This document shows, piece after piece, positions 46,630 to 55,417 of a DNA stretch of 64,000 bases (position 1 is its first letter; each line of letters begins with the position of its first letter). This stretch comes from Clostridium sp. AM30-24 (GTDB taxonomy: Bacteria; Bacillota; Clostridia; Lachnospirales; Lachnospiraceae), in assembly GCF_003480435.1 (NCBI RefSeq), contig NZ_QUJB01000005.1, forward strand, positions 128,853 to 192,852. The letters are read 5' to 3'. A program made the translations under genes and the position numbers. The notes under the pieces were generated by a model. The model was not told the origin of the DNA and ran no database searches. It saw only the letters and a list, made by a program, of their open reading frames with translations.

Positions 46630-47997
46630 TTATACCGTCATATCCAATAAATGGCAGGCAAGATTAAAGTATACCATCAGACTCACCGCGTCCACGATCG
46701 TCGTGATCATCGGTGACGCCATGATCGCCGGATCAAGCTTTAATACCTTAGCTCCGATCGGCAGTGTGCATCCGATCGTCTTCGCAACGATGACCGTACA
46801 GAACAGGCTGATCACAACCGTCACACAGATCAGCGTGTTTCCCGGATACTGAATCATCAGACGGATGAAATTTACCACCGCCAGAACGAATCCAACGATG
46901 ATTCCCACCCGGACTTCCTTCCATACTACCTTCAGGATATCCGCCGGTTCCACATCACCGATGGCCATACCACGGATGATCATCGTACTGCTCTGGCTTC
47001 CGGAGTTTCCGCCGGTATCCATAAGCATCGGGATAAAGCTTACAAGAAGCGGGATCGCCGCGAAAGCGTTCTCATATTTTACAAGGATTCCGCCGGTGAT
47101 CGTACTGGAAAGCATTAAGATCAAAAGCCACGGGATCCTGTTTTTAGCCAGCGTGAAAACGCCGGTTTTCAGATACGGCTTTTCACTCGGAAGCATCGCC
47201 GCCATCTTCTCGAAGTCCTCGGTGGCCTCTTCTTCCATGACTTCCATGACATCGTCGACGGTGATGATCCCGACCAGACGGTCCTCTCTGTCAACCACCG
47301 GCATTGAGAGCAGGCCATACTTGTTCATCGTATCAGCTACCAGCTCCTGGTCATCCGTTGTCCGGGCTTTTATGACGTGGGTGTCCATAATATCGCCCAC
47401 CTGACGTTCATAAGGCTGAAGGAGAAGATCCTTCACCGTGACAACTCCGTCCAGCATCCGCTTTTCGTCCATCACATAGCAGGTGTAGATCGTCTCCGAA
47501 TTCACGGCATGGTGACGGATATAGGCGAAACACTGTTCCACCGTCATGTTTTTCTTCAAACCGATATACTCGGCCGTCATGATACTTCCGGCTGTATTTT
47601 CCGGATAGTTTAAAAACTGGTTGATCAGTTTTCTCGTCTCCGGCTTCGTGTTCTGAAGAACACGGCGGACCACCGTTGCCGGAAGTTCCTCCACCAGATC
47701 TACGGCATCATCCACGTAAAGCTCTTCCACGATCTCGGAAAGCTCCTTATCGGTGATACTGTTGATAATGTGGCTCTGCTTGTCCACCGGAAGCTCAGCA
47801 AACACCTCCGTTGCCAGCGCCTTCGGCAGCATCCGGAACACGATGACCGTGCGCTCGGAATCCAGTTCTTCAATAAACGAAGCGATATCCACCTCGTTCA
47901 GTTCCACGAGCTCTTCCTTCAGCAGGCGGTACTTTTTCTCCCGCGCCAGTTCCAGAAGATGCTCCATGTCAAATGTTTCATTTCCATCATTCGGCAT
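46630..47997 (-). CDS. mgtE: Magnesium transporter MgtE
   Basis: A 455-residue Mg2+ channel. The cytoplasmic N domain (about 15-130) is followed by tandem CBS domains (about 135-265, ending GIITVDDVMEVMEEEATEDFEKM) and five membrane helices with the pore-lining segments PLLVSFIPMLMDTGGNSGSQSST and LDPAIMASPM. Mg2+ bound between N and CBS domains closes the channel. The start MPNDGNETF has GGGGGA 7 bases upstream. The leader upstream holds a short open frame and a GC-rich hairpin instead of a recognisable M-box riboswitch. Confidence 0.94.
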   Translation of the reverse strand: MPNDGNETFDMEHLLELAREKKYRLLKEELVELNEVDIASFIEELDSERTVIVFRMLPKALATEVFAELPVDKQSHIINSITDKELSEIVEELYVDDAVDLVEELPATVVRRVLQNTKPETRKLINQFLNYPENTAGSIMTAEYIGLKKNMTVEQCFAYIRHHAVNSETIYTCYVMDEKRMLDGVVTVKDLLLQPYERQVGDIMDTHVIKARTTDDQELVADTMNKYGLLSMPVVDREDRLVGIITVDDVMEVMEEEATEDFEKMAAMLPSEKPYLKTGVFTLAKNRIPWLLILMLSSTITGGILVKYENAFAAIPLLVSFIPMLMDTGGNSGSQSSTMIIRGMAIGDVEPADILKVVWKEVRVGIIVGFVLAVVNFIRLMIQYPGNTLICVTVVISLFCTVIVAKTIGCTLPIGAKVLKLDPAIMASPMITTIVDAVSLMVYFNLACHLLDMTV

Positions 47998-48123
47998 TTT
48001 CTTTTCCCCCATAATCAGTTTTCCACTCAGCATTCCGCTTACCTGTTTTTACTTGATCATGGAAGCAAAAAGCACCTGCAGCCGCCGCATTTTCCCCGCG
48101 CCGGTCGGCAGGCTCCTGTACAG

Positions 48124-48222
48124 TCAGATTCGGCAATACACATAACAGATTGTTCCCGTCATGCCTATTGCCACCGGTTCAGGGTGTGCGTCTGCTTCCA
48201 TCGTATGACTTCGACCTTCCAT
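48124..48222 (-). CDS. Possible leader peptide upstream of mgtE (32 aa)
   Basis: A short frame starting MEGRSHTMEADAHPEP and ending CYVYCRI. AGGAAG lies about 10 bases before its ATG. A GC-rich stem (CCTGC...GCAGG, about 48077-48115) follows its stop codon, then the mgtE ribosome site. The cluster of acidic residues and prolines after the start resembles, in composition only, the Mg2+-sensing leader MgtL of enterics. Coding function is unproven. Confidence 0.35.
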   Translation of the reverse strand: MEGRSHTMEADAHPEPVAIGMTGTICYVYCRI

Positions 48223-48321
48223 TATGTGTTCACTTCCTTTCTCTGTGCTTTCCATTATAAGAAAATTTTACCCAATTGGCAACCGGTTACGCGATTTTTC
48301 GTGAAGAAGATGAAAAAAGCC

Positions 48322-48454
48322 GTTACTGTTCACGCCTTGCGCAAACAGTAACTGATTTTGCCGATGCTCCGCATTCCGAATCGGCAAAATCCACTACCAC
48401 CACTGTATTGTACGGAATTTTCAGTTCAGAAAATTCCTACCCGTGAACAATAAC
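48322..48454 (+). repeat. Multi-hairpin intergenic repeat, copy C
   Basis: A 133-bp copy with the best closing stem: GTTACTGTTCACG (48322) and CGTGAACAATAAC (ending 48454), 13 bp with one G-U. Inside are hairpin 1 (GTTACTGTT/AACAGTAAC), hairpin 2 (12-bp GATTTTGCCGAT/ATCGGCAAAATC) and hairpin 3 (GGAATTTTC/GAAAATTCC). Only one base in the hairpin 2 loop differs from copy A over the conserved part. It lies between efp and the mgtE leader. Confidence 0.9.
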
Positions 48455-48561
48455 AAAAAGCCGCCAGAATATGGGCTGGCAGCGTTCATGAACACAGTGT
48501 TATTAGTTTGTTACTATTACGTTACTATTTGTGCGTATTTTACAGCGTTTTACGGAACGAA

Positions 48562-48592
48562 AACCCCAGGAAACATAAGGTTTCCTGGGGTT
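48562..48592 (-). terminator. Terminator of efp
   Basis: On the minus strand AACCCCAGGAAAC, a 5-base loop, then GTTTCCTGGGGTT followed by TTCGTT. The perfect stem of 12-13 bp lies 16 bp after the efp stop codon. Confidence 0.85.
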
Positions 48593-48607
48593 ATAATACT
48601 GCGTGAA

Positions 48608-49165
48608 TTAAGCTCTGGAAAGGTACTCACCAGTACGTGTATCGATCTTAACGCGGTCACCCTGGTTCACGAATAACGGAACATTGATCTGAGCGCCTGT
48701 CTCAAGAGTAGCCGGCTTTGTTGCACCTGTAGCTGTATCACCCTTGAAGCCCGGCTCTGTATCTGTGATCTCGAGCTCTACGAATAACGGAGCCTCAACA
48801 GAGAATACCTTGCCGTTGTAGGAGCAGACTTTCACAGTCTCGTTCTCTTTTACAAACTTTAATGCATCGCCAACAACGTCAGAGGATAATGCGATCTGCT
48901 CGTATGTGTTAACGTCCATGAAGTTGTAAAGATCGCCGTCTGCGTACAGATACTGCATATCTACACGGTCGATTCTTGCTGCCGGGAATTTCTCGGTCGG
49001 ACGGAAGGTTCTCTCAACTACACCGCCGTTGATAACGTTTTTTAATTTTGTTCTAACGAAAGCCGCGCCTTTACCCGGTTTTACGTGCTGGAACTCTAAG
49101 ATCTGAACAACCTGTCCATCGATTTCAAGTGTAACGCCATTTCTGAAATCACCTGCTGATACCAT
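48608..49165 (-). CDS. efp: Elongation factor P
   Basis: A 185-residue, three-domain tRNA-mimic that relieves ribosomes stalled on proline runs. The tip loop is [12 protein letters not shown], with the lysine near residue 32 that is modified in many species. No EpmA/EpmB modification genes are nearby. The C-terminal OB domain ends [20 protein letters not shown] lies 10 bases before the ATG, and the gene has its own promoter. Confidence 0.97.
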   Translation of the reverse strand: MVSAGDFRNGVTLEIDGQVVQILEFQHVKPGKGAAFVRTKLKNVINGGVVERTFRPTEKFPAARIDRVDMQYLYADGDLYNFMDVNTYEQIALSSDVVGDALKFVKENETVKVCSYNGKVFSVEAPLFVELEITDTEPGFKGDTATGATKPATLETGAQINVPLFVNQGDRVKIDTRTGEYLSRA

Positions 49166-49228
49166 AAATGATAATCCTCCTTAAAACTGTTTCCAATTAT
49201 TTCATTTCAAATTTCACGCTTATAGCTG

Positions 49229-49257
49229 ATTCTATCCTATTCTATACTATTATCCAA
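49229..49257 (-). promoter_or_regulatory. Promoter of efp
   Basis: On the minus strand TTGGAT (49257-49252) and TAGAAT (49234-49229) with a 17-bp spacer, in the AT-rich gap after yqeG. Confidence 0.65.
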
Positions 49258-49267
49258 CGGTTTTCAA

Positions 49268-49801
49268 CTATTTTTTGCAAAAATCCCCGCTTGTCCGGTC
49301 CATTTTTTTCAACCTTTTCCGATAAAACAGGAGAACTACCGCCTCAAGATACCGTTTTAAGACGATCTGAATCTCCTCCTTCGGATTGATGGGCTTCACA
49401 AGGATCGAATATAGGCCTGTCCGGTTTGCGCCCCAGACATCCGTAAACAGCTGGTCGCCAACAAAAAAAGTGGTGGCACGGTCTGTATTCATCCGCTCCA
49501 TCGCCCATTCATATCCTTTTCTCGACGGCTTTCCACCCTTAAAAATATAAGGACTTCCCACCTTATCCGCAAAGGGTGATACCCGCGGCTCCTTATTATT
49601 GGAAAGGATACAGGTGGAAAAGCCGATAGCGCGGAGTCGCTCAAAGAGCTCGATCGCCTGCTTGTCCGCCGGTGCCCCGTGGGGAACCAGGGTATTGTCC
49701 ACGTCAAAGATGATCCCCCGGTATCCTCTCTCATAAAGTTTCTCGTACGGGATCTCGTATGCGCTGTCCACATAGTTCCCTGGATAAAATGTCTCAAACA
49801 T
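49268..49801 (-). CDS. YqeG family HAD-type phosphatase
   Basis: A 177-residue HAD superfamily IIIA protein. Motif I is GIIFDVDNTLVPHG near residue 28, motif II LSNNKE, and motif III KPSRKG followed by FFVGDQLFTDVWGANRTG. All catalytic aspartates are present. YqeG is linked to phosphatidylglycerophosphate phosphatase activity in some lineages, but the role here is not settled. The start MFETFYPGNY fits the family although its ribosome site is weak. It lies between nrdR and efp. Confidence 0.88.
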   Translation of the reverse strand: MFETFYPGNYVDSAYEIPYEKLYERGYRGIIFDVDNTLVPHGAPADKQAIELFERLRAIGFSTCILSNNKEPRVSPFADKVGSPYIFKGGKPSRKGYEWAMERMNTDRATTFFVGDQLFTDVWGANRTGLYSILVKPINPKEEIQIVLKRYLEAVVLLFYRKRLKKMDRTSGDFCKK

Positions 49802-49884
49802 ACTGCTGCTTATTACATAATAGCCCCAACATACCCTTTTTGCATTTTCTCTGCAATCCAACGTATGACTGGACTTTTTCTCCT

Positions 49885-50340
49885 CTATTTATTATTTAAG
49901 AACTTCGCCAGTTCATCCATGAACGCGTTCACATCCTTAAACTCCCTGTAGACAGACGCGAAGCGGACATAGGCGACTTCATCCACCAGCTTGAGTTTTT
50001 TCATGACAAGCTCACCGATCGTCACCGATGGGATCTCACGTTCTTCCATACTGAAGATCTCTTTCTCGATCTCGTCGATCATCTTTGTGATCTGTTCTGA
50101 TGAGACCGGACGCTTATGACATGACAAAAGAATCCCGTTTTCGATCTTCGCACGGTTATACGGCTCTCTGGAATCATCTTTCTTAATGATCATAAGCGGC
50201 AGTGTCTCTAATTTTTCATATGTCGTAAAGCGCTTTCCGCACTCCTCGCACTGACGGCGGCGTCTGATCGAACTGTTGTCATCTGCCGGGCGCGAGTCGA
50301 TGACCTTTGTATCCTGGGCACCACAAAATGGACATTTCAT
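49885..50340 (-). CDS. nrdR: Transcriptional repressor NrdR
   Basis: A 151-residue regulator of ribonucleotide reductase genes. The N-terminal zinc ribbon has [15 protein letters not shown] and [13 protein letters not shown]. The ATP-cone domain follows (about 49-139), which senses ATP/dATP. No nrd gene is in the window, so it acts elsewhere. GGAGG lies a few bases before the ATG. The gap from 50341 to the next gene holds no clear NrdR box. Confidence 0.96.
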   Translation of the reverse strand: MKCPFCGAQDTKVIDSRPADDNSSIRRRRQCEECGKRFTTYEKLETLPLMIIKKDDSREPYNRAKIENGILLSCHKRPVSSEQITKMIDEIEKEIFSMEEREIPSVTIGELVMKKLKLVDEVAYVRFASVYREFKDVNAFMDELAKFLNNK

Positions 50341-50453
50341 GGGGATTTCCTCCTTTGCTTCTGACCGTATTATTTTCCGCTCACGGCCGCGTTTTTATAC
50401 CATATCTTATCACACAATGATCCGTTTCCGCAAGTCTTTTACTTCCTGCGGTC

Positions 50454-51449
50454 TCACCCGATTTCAACGACCGTATGGATAAACCGTTCCTTCGCCTCCT
50501 GCTGCGCTTCCAGCTTTCTGATCTTTTCCGTGCTCTTCGCCGGCACCCAGGCTTTGTTGGCGTTGTAATAAAAATTGATCTGTTTCCAGTACTTTTCCGG
50601 ATACAGAAGGAGATAATATAATACCTGACGTTCTGATCCGGAGACCGGCAGCACTCTCTCGTAAGTTTCCAGGATCTGCTGTCCCAGCCGTACGTTCCAG
50701 TCATGCTTTTCCATGACCTTTCTTAAAAAATAGTACAGATCCTCCATCTGGACTCCCAGATGCATCTGGTTAAATTCCGTCACTGCCACATACCCGTTCC
50801 CGATCAGGATATGGTGGTAATCCGGCTCCCCATGACAGACCGCATAACCGTCAAGGATCTCTTTTCCATGCGTTTCATATAGCTGCGCCATGCCGCGCTC
50901 CGCTTCCACAGACTGGGCAGCAAAACGTTCAAAATTTCCGATCACACAGAGTTCAAATTCATTCTTCTTTCTCTTCCCACGGATATATGTTCTCGCTTTT
51001 TTTAATTCTCTGTTGTGGCGGCGCATGGCCTCAAAAAGCGGCGGGGAGATCATGGATCTCCTGTTCCACGCCTCCTGCCGCTCGATCCTGCGGAACTGCC
51101 GGTGCAAAAGCGCCAGGGCCCGCACCGCTGACAAGACTTCTCTCTCGTCCTTCAGATCACATTCCGGGTCCGCAAACCATTCCTTCACGATATATCTGGT
51201 TCCGTCCTCTGCCGTCGACAGCAGTTCTCCCGCAGAATTTCTCATATACCGGTCTGCCCTCAGAGTCTCCATTCCGTCTAATGAACGCAAAACCTCCTCT
51301 TCAAATTCCAGCCGGTTCACACTTCCGCGATATTCTTTTAAGAGCCGCAGTCCCTGATCTGTCTCCAGAATCCAGGATCCGCGTCCCCGCCGCAAAACAT
51401 CCACCTGAAATCCATACGTTTTCTCCGCTTCTTCCTTCCAGTCGATCAC
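50454..51449 (-). CDS. CotS-like spore coat kinase-fold protein
   Basis: A 331-residue protein of the CotS/YtaA family, which has an aminoglycoside phosphotransferase-like fold and is found in spore coats. The catalytic-loop equivalent is CHGEPDYHHILI, and the later metal-binding region reads VTEFNQMHLGVQMEDLYYFLRKVM, which is atypical and may mean a non-canonical or inactive kinase. The start is GTG at 51449, with GGGGGG 7 bases upstream. The longer frame to 51506 is not supported. It is a single gene on its strand. Confidence 0.82.
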   Translation of the reverse strand: MIDWKEEAEKTYGFQVDVLRRGRGSWILETDQGLRLLKEYRGSVNRLEFEEEVLRSLDGMETLRADRYMRNSAGELLSTAEDGTRYIVKEWFADPECDLKDEREVLSAVRALALLHRQFRRIERQEAWNRRSMISPPLFEAMRRHNRELKKARTYIRGKRKKNEFELCVIGNFERFAAQSVEAERGMAQLYETHGKEILDGYAVCHGEPDYHHILIGNGYVAVTEFNQMHLGVQMEDLYYFLRKVMEKHDWNVRLGQQILETYERVLPVSGSERQVLYYLLLYPEKYWKQINFYYNANKAWVPAKSTEKIRKLEAQQEAKERFIHTVVEIG

Positions 51450-51667
51450 GATGCTATCCCCCCATATCCTGTTCTGACCTTTTCCGACACCTCCGGAAGC
51501 TGCCACCGATAGCTTCTACCGGATGTACGACAGCTAAACATTCCGGTCCTCAACCTGCTTCCGGAATTTCCTTCTGCACAAGATATGAAAATAATCCGGA
51601 GATTATTCCCGCGCCGGGCGGCGGGGCATGGGGCAGCCTGCATCTTCGCGCGGGTGCGCATCACCGG

Positions 51668-51729
51668 CACATTCTCACGCCGAGCGCGATCGCTTGCGAC
51701 ATGTTTCTTCTTCGCGCAAGTGCACATCA
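51668..51729 (+). repeat. 62-bp intergenic repeat, copy 2
   Basis: Gapless partner of 40325-40386. A further partial copy of its right half (ATCTTCGCGCGGGTGCGCATCA) stands just upstream at about 51642-51663, giving a 1.5-unit tandem. A TTTGCACG/CGTGCAAA hairpin follows. This is the main content of the 391-bp gap between the CotS-like gene and cca; no gene is seen. Confidence 0.65.
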
Positions 51730-51799
51730 TTTGCACGTTCGTGCAAAAAAGACACCTGCAAAATCCTCTGCAGATGCCTCTCATGACACGATTTATCTT

Positions 51800-51839
51800 G
51801 TTACCGTTCAGCCAAACCAGTGTATGGCTGAGCTGTAAC
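51800..51839 (-). terminator. Hairpin directly after cca, probable terminator
   Basis: GTTACCGTTCAGCCA and TGGCTGAGCTGTAAC pair over 15 bp with two mismatches. The outer arms again resemble the GTTACTGTTCAG family. It starts two bases after the cca stop codon on the minus strand. No long U-run follows, so termination is uncertain. Confidence 0.5.
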
Positions 51840-51840
51840 C

Positions 51841-53133
51841 TTATATTTTCTTAAATTGATTAATTTTCTCTAATAATATATCTTTTTTATTTAATTTCGG
51901 TTCTTCAAGCACTAAATTCAAAAGATACATGAGTCCGTCGCCGATCTGCTTTCCCTTTTCCAGACCTTGCTGAAGAAGATCACCGCCGTTGACCGCCAGC
52001 TGTTTCAGGCTTACGCAGTCTCCAGCCTCTCTGATCTCCTCAAAAAGCCGCAGGAGCTCTGGAACCGTCTCATCTCCATCCAGCTTCTTGAGCTGCATGG
52101 CACCCAGAAACTGGTACTCCGTCACACGGCTCAAAAGCTTCCGTATCTGGACCTTATCGACCGCGAGCGGTGCCTGAAATGCCATGACCATGCTTTTCAC
52201 ATTTCCGATCGTGTCGTTGTCAAGCTTTAATCCACGCAGGATCTTCACCGCCTGCTCCGGTGTCATGTGGCGCAGGAAACCTGCCCAGCGATGGGATTTG
52301 TCAGCCGGAAGCGCGGCGAGACCGGTCCAGCATTCTTTCAATGCCTCTCTGGAAGCCCCGTCCACCAAACAGCCGCATGTCCCCGGAGTTTCGTTTTCCC
52401 CTGCATTATGCGAATTTTCTCTCTCCAGCTCCCTCTCAAACACCTCCGGGAACCCGGACGTCACATAGTCTGCAATTCCCGTCTCATCCACCATCCAGAT
52501 CTTCTCCGGATGATCCGAGAGCAGAAGCTTCGTGAGTTCCACCTGGATCCTCTCCTTGCTCACATGGGTGAGATTCGGGGCGATCTTGACAATGGCCTTA
52601 TAGGTCTCATCCTCGATCACAAAATCCAGCTGGGCCGCAAAACGCACAGCCCTGAGAATCCGCAGTGCGTCCTCCGTAAACCTGTCACCCGCGCATCCGA
52701 CACAGCGGATCACCCGGCGTTTCAGATCTTCCATTCCCTCAAATTCATCTACGATTCCCGTCTCATGGCTGTATGCCATGGCGTTGATCGTAAAGTCACG
52801 GCGCTTTAGATCTTCCCTGAGATCCGGTGTAAACTCCACGGTCTCCGGATGTCTTCCATCCAGATATTCCCCGTCGATCCGGTAGGTGGTCACCTCATAG
52901 CCTTTTCCGTGCTTGATGATCGTCACGGTTCCATGCTTTAAGCCGGTATCCACGGTCTTTCCAAAAATTTCCTTCACCTGCTCCGGCTTTGCGGAGGTCG
53001 TGATGTCCCAGTCCCCCGGGATCCTGCCAAGGACAGCGTCCCGGACACAGCCACCTACGATAAATGCCTCATATCCATGGCTTCGTATATTATCAATGAT
53101 CCATTCCGCCTCATAGGGCATCTCAATTCTCAC
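51841..53133 (-). CDS. cca: CCA tRNA nucleotidyltransferase
   Basis: A 430-residue class II nucleotidyltransferase that builds or repairs the CCA end of tRNAs. The head domain has FIVGGCVRDAVLGRIPGDWDITTSA with the catalytic DxD. KRRDFTINAMAY and RFTEDALRILRAVRFAAQLDF are family motifs. The start is GTG at 53133, with AGGAGGTGA about 11 bases upstream; an ATG four codons later is possible. It ends the proS-bioY-cca series. Confidence 0.95.
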   Translation of the reverse strand: MRIEMPYEAEWIIDNIRSHGYEAFIVGGCVRDAVLGRIPGDWDITTSAKPEQVKEIFGKTVDTGLKHGTVTIIKHGKGYEVTTYRIDGEYLDGRHPETVEFTPDLREDLKRRDFTINAMAYSHETGIVDEFEGMEDLKRRVIRCVGCAGDRFTEDALRILRAVRFAAQLDFVIEDETYKAIVKIAPNLTHVSKERIQVELTKLLLSDHPEKIWMVDETGIADYVTSGFPEVFERELERENSHNAGENETPGTCGCLVDGASREALKECWTGLAALPADKSHRWAGFLRHMTPEQAVKILRGLKLDNDTIGNVKSMVMAFQAPLAVDKVQIRKLLSRVTEYQFLGAMQLKKLDGDETVPELLRLFEEIREAGDCVSLKQLAVNGGDLLQQGLEKGKQIGDGLMYLLNLVLEEPKLNKKDILLEKINQFKKI

Positions 53134-53162
53134 CGGCCCGGTCACCTCCTTATGAGTTACAC

Positions 53163-53205
53163 GCAAAAATCCATTCCATATCGGCTACGCCGATGGGATT
53201 TTTGC
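53163..53205 (-). promoter_or_regulatory. Hairpin between bioY and cca
   Basis: GCAAAAATCC pairs with GGATTTTTGC, and inside it ATCGGC/GCCGAT forms a second stem with a 3-base loop. On the minus strand it ends in a T-rich arm, so it may attenuate read-through from bioY into cca. It begins 30 bp before the cca start. Confidence 0.6.
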
Positions 53206-53251
53206 CTTCCGGCTTATGTTTTCTTACGGTCAGCGCAGCAAGCGCGCAGAC

Positions 53252-53824
53252 CTACTGCACAGTTACCAGATTTTTCAGAATCGGGATCAGCCGCTTTGCC
53301 AGCACCGCTGCCAGAACACATAAAATAAAATCCTCACTGACCGTCAGAAGAAAGCAGTTGATCAACACGAGCTTCCATCCGACGCTTACACCAAGAACAA
53401 AATTGCTGCACACATAAAAATAGACCATTCCGCAGCCATAATCCGCGAGAAGTCCCAAGAATGCAGAAAATAAAAGCCATGAAAAGGAGGAATCCTTCCT
53501 GATCTCAAACACACGTCCCGTCACATAGGCTGCCACTGCGAAGCCGATGAGGAAGCCAAATGTGGGCTTCAAAAGATACGCCGGACCTCCGCCCGTAGCG
53601 AAGACCGGTATCCCACACAATCCGATCACCAGATATGTCAGCACGCTGGCAAATGCCCTTTTTGATCCAAGCAAAAGCGCCGCAAGCAGCACAAAGAAAA
53701 ACTGCAGTGTAAAGTGCATGGGCACCGGCTGCACCGGAATCGTGATCTTGAGAAAAGCTCCGACGCCGATGAGGGCTGTAAACAGCCCTCCGAGCGTCAG
53801 ATCCCTGATGTTCCATTGGTTCAT
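53252..53824 (-). CDS. bioY: Biotin transporter substrate-binding subunit BioY
   Basis: A 190-residue ECF-type S component with about six membrane helices. Signatures are GGLFTALIGVGAFLKITIP, PVPMHFTLQFFFVLLAALLLG and FATGGGPAYLLKPTFGFLIGF. It binds biotin and works with a shared EcfAA'T module or alone; no energizing module is encoded here. Its ATG overlaps the proS stop codon (TAATG), so translation depends on proS. No BirA operator is seen, so its transcription appears tied to the proS T-box. Confidence 0.93.
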   Translation of the reverse strand: MNQWNIRDLTLGGLFTALIGVGAFLKITIPVQPVPMHFTLQFFFVLLAALLLGSKRAFASVLTYLVIGLCGIPVFATGGGPAYLLKPTFGFLIGFAVAAYVTGRVFEIRKDSSFSWLLFSAFLGLLADYGCGMVYFYVCSNFVLGVSVGWKLVLINCFLLTVSEDFILCVLAAVLAKRLIPILKNLVTVQ

Positions 53825-55257
53825 TAATATGCTTTGCCCCAGTATACCATCTTGGTTGCCGGCTTGCCGCAGCATACGCATGTCTCAGCAAGCTTCTCCT
53901 GCTTGAACGGCATACATCTGGAGGTCACGCCAACCTGCTCCTTTAACTTATCCTCACATTCCTGGCAGCCGCACCACATTGCGCGGATGAAGCCCGGCTT
54001 ATTGTCAGCGATATCCTTCATCTCTTCCATGTTGTGAGCATCATAGGTGTGGGCATCACGGTGTGCTTTCGCACGCTCGTACATGTCATGCTGGATCGTC
54101 TTTAAGAGCTCATCCACCTTCTCTGCGATCTCGCTTAAAGCGACGGTGATCTTCTCGTGGGTGTCACGGCGTACTAATACAGCCTGACCTGCCTCGATAT
54201 CCTTCGGTCCAAGTTCTACACGGACCGGGATTCCTCTCATCTCGGACTCGGAGAACTTCCAGCCCGGGCTCTTATCAGAATCATCAACTTTTACGCGGAA
54301 GTTGGAGAGAACCTCCTCGACCTCTCTTGCCTTCTCAAGAACGCCCTCCTGCTGCTGGCGGATCGGAACGATCACGACCTGAGTCGGAGCTACGTTTGGC
54401 GGAAGAACAAGACCCTCGTTATCACCGTGTACCATGATGATGGCACCGATCATACGGGTCGTCATACCCCAGGAGGTCTGGTGAACATATTTTAACTGAT
54501 TGTCCTTATCGGAATACTGAATGCCGAAAGCCTTTGCGAAACCATCGCCGAAGTTGTGGCTGGTTCCGGACTGGAGTGCCTTTCCGTCATGCATTAAGGA
54601 CTCGATGGTATAGGTTGCCTCAGCACCTGCGAATTTTTCTTTATCTGTCTTCTGTCCGCGAACGACCGGGATCGCAAGGAAATCCTCGCAGAAATCTGCA
54701 TAGAGGTTTAACATCTGGATCGTTCTCTCCTGAGCTTCCTCTGCTGTCGCATGTGCGGTGTGGCCTTCCTGCCATAAGAACTCTCTGGAGCGGAGGAACG
54801 GTCTTGTCGTCTTCTCCCATCTTACTACGGAACACCACTGGTTGTATACCTTCGGAAGGTCACGGTAGGAGTGGATGTCTTTCTGGTAGAAATCGCAGAA
54901 CAGGGTCTCGGATGTCGGGCGGACGCAGAGACGCTCCTGAAGCGGCTCAAGACCTCCCTGTGTTACCCATGCAACTTCCGGTGCAAAACCTTCTACATGG
55001 TCTTTCTCTTTATCAAGTAAGCTTTCCGGGATGAATAACGGCATGTAAACATTCTTTACGCCTGCTTTTTTAAAGCGCTTGTCCAGTTCATGCTGGATGT
55101 TCTCCCAGATCGCATATCCGTCTGGTTTGATGACCATGCAGCCCTTTACGCTCGCATAATCACATAACTCTGCCTTTTTTACAACGTCTGTGTACCACTG
55201 CGCGAAATCATCTTCCATGGAAGTGATGGATTCCACAAGTTTCTTGTCTCTTGCCAT
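53824..55257 (-). CDS. proS: Prolyl-tRNA synthetase (archaeal/eukaryote-like type)
   Basis: A 477-residue class II synthetase that charges tRNA-Pro. Signatures are [14 protein letters not shown] and the motif 2 region [27 protein letters not shown]. The form lacks the bacterial editing insertion and is the short type common in Clostridia. The C-terminal domain has [11 protein letters not shown] and [18 protein letters not shown], a zinc-type end. GGAG lies upstream of the ATG. A T-box leader with a CCG specifier controls it. Confidence 0.96.
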   Translation of the reverse strand: MARDKKLVESITSMEDDFAQWYTDVVKKAELCDYASVKGCMVIKPDGYAIWENIQHELDKRFKKAGVKNVYMPLFIPESLLDKEKDHVEGFAPEVAWVTQGGLEPLQERLCVRPTSETLFCDFYQKDIHSYRDLPKVYNQWCSVVRWEKTTRPFLRSREFLWQEGHTAHATAEEAQERTIQMLNLYADFCEDFLAIPVVRGQKTDKEKFAGAEATYTIESLMHDGKALQSGTSHNFGDGFAKAFGIQYSDKDNQLKYVHQTSWGMTTRMIGAIIMVHGDNEGLVLPPNVAPTQVVIVPIRQQQEGVLEKAREVEEVLSNFRVKVDDSDKSPGWKFSESEMRGIPVRVELGPKDIEAGQAVLVRRDTHEKITVALSEIAEKVDELLKTIQHDMYERAKAHRDAHTYDAHNMEEMKDIADNKPGFIRAMWCGCQECEDKLKEQVGVTSRCMPFKQEKLAETCVCCGKPATKMVYWGKAY

Positions 55258-55417
55258 TGTTTTTCTCCTTTATATGAATTCTTAGATTGCATACATATGA
55301 AAGTTAAGGAATCAGGACGCCTGCTCCGTTTCGGGCAGTGCCGGATAGGCACCATACCACTGGTACTTAGCAACATCGAGATCTCGTATAAACGTAGAAT
55401 TCTCTGCCCACAGAAAT

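Noticed and set aside
48034..48300. M-box (ykoK) magnesium riboswitch before mgtE
   Set aside because: The conserved GTTAGGTGAGGCTCC and CTACTGCCC blocks are absent on the minus strand, so it cannot be called an M-box.
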